A program made the position numbers and the translations under genes. Below, piece after piece: positions 6,926-7,962 of a stretch of DNA of 7,962 bases. Under the pieces are notes generated by a model. The model did not search any database, was not told where the DNA came from, and saw only the letters and a program-made list of their open reading frames with translations. The DNA comes from Verrucomicrobiota bacterium (lineage in GTDB: Bacteria; Verrucomicrobiota; Verrucomicrobiia; Opitutales; UBA2995). The DNA lies in NCBI GenBank assembly GCA_027297085.1, contig JAPUIL010000084.1:1-7962 (forward strand), in the 5' to 3' direction. Numbering within the stretch: position 1 is the first letter of the stretch; the number at the start of each line of letters is the position of its first letter.

Positions 6926-7962
6926 TCAACTCACCACTGGCCACTTGAAGGTGGAAGTAAGGTCGATGCGTTTGCCGGTGGCGGATGATTCACGGGCGGC
7001 GGTGATGACTTCTATTACATGTAACGCATGTTCGGGTGCTACAAGTAGCTGTTTTCCTGTGACAAGAAATTCAGCAGCCAAGGCTGCGCCAACCTGCCAT
7101 TTATATCCTTTGGGATCGGTGGCGTATCGTTTGAAGGCAGGCGCATCCTCTGTTGCCAGGTCTACGCCTTTTGGAGCCCAGTCATAACCAACCAAGCTCA
7201 TCAATCCTTTTGAGCCAACTACTTCGATAGTGTGACGGGTTTCTTTACCGCCATCATGACCGTGATTGTTGAAGTAGTTGAAACCCGATTGCACATGAGA
7301 GATCACACCGTTGCCGTGGTCCATGAGGATCATAGCGTTGTCTTCTTCTTCCACCTTGATACGGCCTTTGTCCTCCACGGTGCGCTCAGGGGTCACGATG
7401 CTCACCATGGCAGTGACGCTCTTGGCGGGGCCTAGCAATCCGGTAATTGAGGTTAGATTGTAGACTCCAAGATCCGGCAGACTGCCTCCGCCTTTTTCGT
7501 AAAAGAAAGCCGACCACCACGGCCCGTCATGTCCGTATTGCGCATGCGCCGCGGCAATCCGTCCAAGTTTGCCCGCTGCGATTTGTTTAGCCATGAAGGC
7601 AAACTGCGGGCTCTCCACCGTGATGGGAGCACCCCAAAGTTGAATATTCTTTTGCTTGGCCAGGCGCAGGAGGTCCTGTCCGGCCGGGAGTGAATTCGCG
7701 ATAGGTTTCTCGCTCCAGACATGCAGACCTGCTTTAAGCCCCTGGCGATTGAGATGCTCATGCTCCTGCATATCGGTCAGGTTGATGAGAAATTCGAAGG
7801 GTACACCTGCCAGCATAGCCTCAATGTTTGGATAGGTATTCGAAATGTTGAATTGCTCTGCACTGTTCTTAGCGCGTTCGTAGACGATGTCGCACAAGCT
7901 CACGACCTCAGCGTAGGGCGAATCCTTCATCACCGGCAGGTATTTGGTCGATACACTGCCGC
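6926..7962 (-). CDS. Gfo/Idh/MocA-family NAD(P)-dependent oxidoreductase, N-terminus cut by window edge
   Basis: The frame stays open to the right edge and reads GSVSTKYLPVMKDSPYAEVV before any start, so the GTG/ATG pair at 7933-7928 is internal and only the first few residues, including the start of the Gly-rich dinucleotide loop, are missing. About 344 residues are visible. The Rossmann part shows EVVSLCDI, where the Asp is the usual cofactor-ribose position. The hallmark EKP follows, in WSEKPIAN (visible residues 83-90, Lys85), and then GGGSLPDLGVYN with Asp163. The second domain, typical of the family, ends IDLTSTFKWPVV. Family members oxidise or isomerise sugars, inositols and related polyols with bound NAD(P). 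The active-site His seen in many members after DxG is Tyr167 here, a substitution that occurs in this broad family, so substrate cannot be inferred. It is co-directional with the cysteine-cluster gene but 266 bp away, so an operon is doubtful. Confidence 0.9.
   Translation of the reverse strand, partial: GSVSTKYLPVMKDSPYAEVVSLCDIVYERAKNSAEQFNISNTYPNIEAMLAGVPFEFLINLTDMQEHEHLNRQGLKAGLHVWSEKPIANSLPAGQDLLRLAKQKNIQLWGAPITVESPQFAFMAKQIAAGKLGRIAAAHAQYGHDGPWWSAFFYEKGGGSLPDLGVYNLTSITGLLGPAKSVTAMVSIVTPERTVEDKGRIKVEEEDNAMILMDHGNGVISHVQSGFNYFNNHGHDGGKETRHTIEVVGSKGLMSLVGYDWAPKGVDLATEDAPAFKRYATDPKGYKWQVGAALAAEFLVTGKQLLVAPEHALHVIEVITAARESSATGKRIDLTSTFKWPVVS

Noticed and set aside
7928..7933. GTG/ATG at 7933-7928 as the start of the oxidoreductase
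   Set aside because: The frame continues upstream to the window edge with typical N-terminal Rossmann sequence (GSVSTKYLP), so these codons are internal.

Overview
The window looks like bacterial chromosome from the Planctomycetota–Verrucomicrobiota–Lentisphaerota group, more likely Verrucomicrobiota. Three things point there: the C-terminus of a DUF1553-type protein followed by a Tat-exported DUF1501 protein (a pair expanded in this group), an exported TIM-barrel hydrolase-like protein, and a Gfo/Idh/MocA oxidoreductase. Gene starts lack clear Shine-Dalgarno sequences, which is also common in the group. The phylum call is inference from gene content, not from a marker gene.

Layout. Bases 1-454 (+) hold the end of a DUF1553 protein. 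A 454-bp gap (455-908) follows; it contains an imperfect inverted repeat, a small tetraloop hairpin and a clear REPIN-like element (710-865) whose two 27-bp arms are perfect inverted copies starting with outward-facing GTAG. Next on + are the DUF1501 protein (909-2384), a 317-bp gap that seems to hold a decayed coding fragment, and a Tat-exported TIM-barrel protein (2702-4546). Two genes on the minus strand fill the rest: a 669-residue protein of unknown function with an N-terminal four-cysteine cluster (6659-4650), convergent with the TIM-barrel gene, and a Gfo/Idh/MocA oxidoreductase (7962-6926) whose first residues lie beyond the right edge.

How the genes may work together. The + strand genes look like an export-oriented set: a DUF1553/DUF1501 pair that elsewhere is encoded side by side, and a secreted glycoside-hydrolase-like barrel. 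The Gfo/Idh/MocA gene fits sugar or polyol metabolism in the same lifestyle. The cysteine-cluster protein looks cytoplasmic, and nothing in its context explains its job.

The points most worth a second look are the REPIN-like element wedged between the DUF1553 and DUF1501 genes, the cysteine-cluster protein family, and the barrel protein in which two usually acidic positions appear to be Gln and His. I see no RNA genes, CRISPR array, transposase or integrase, and no convincing intrinsic terminator.
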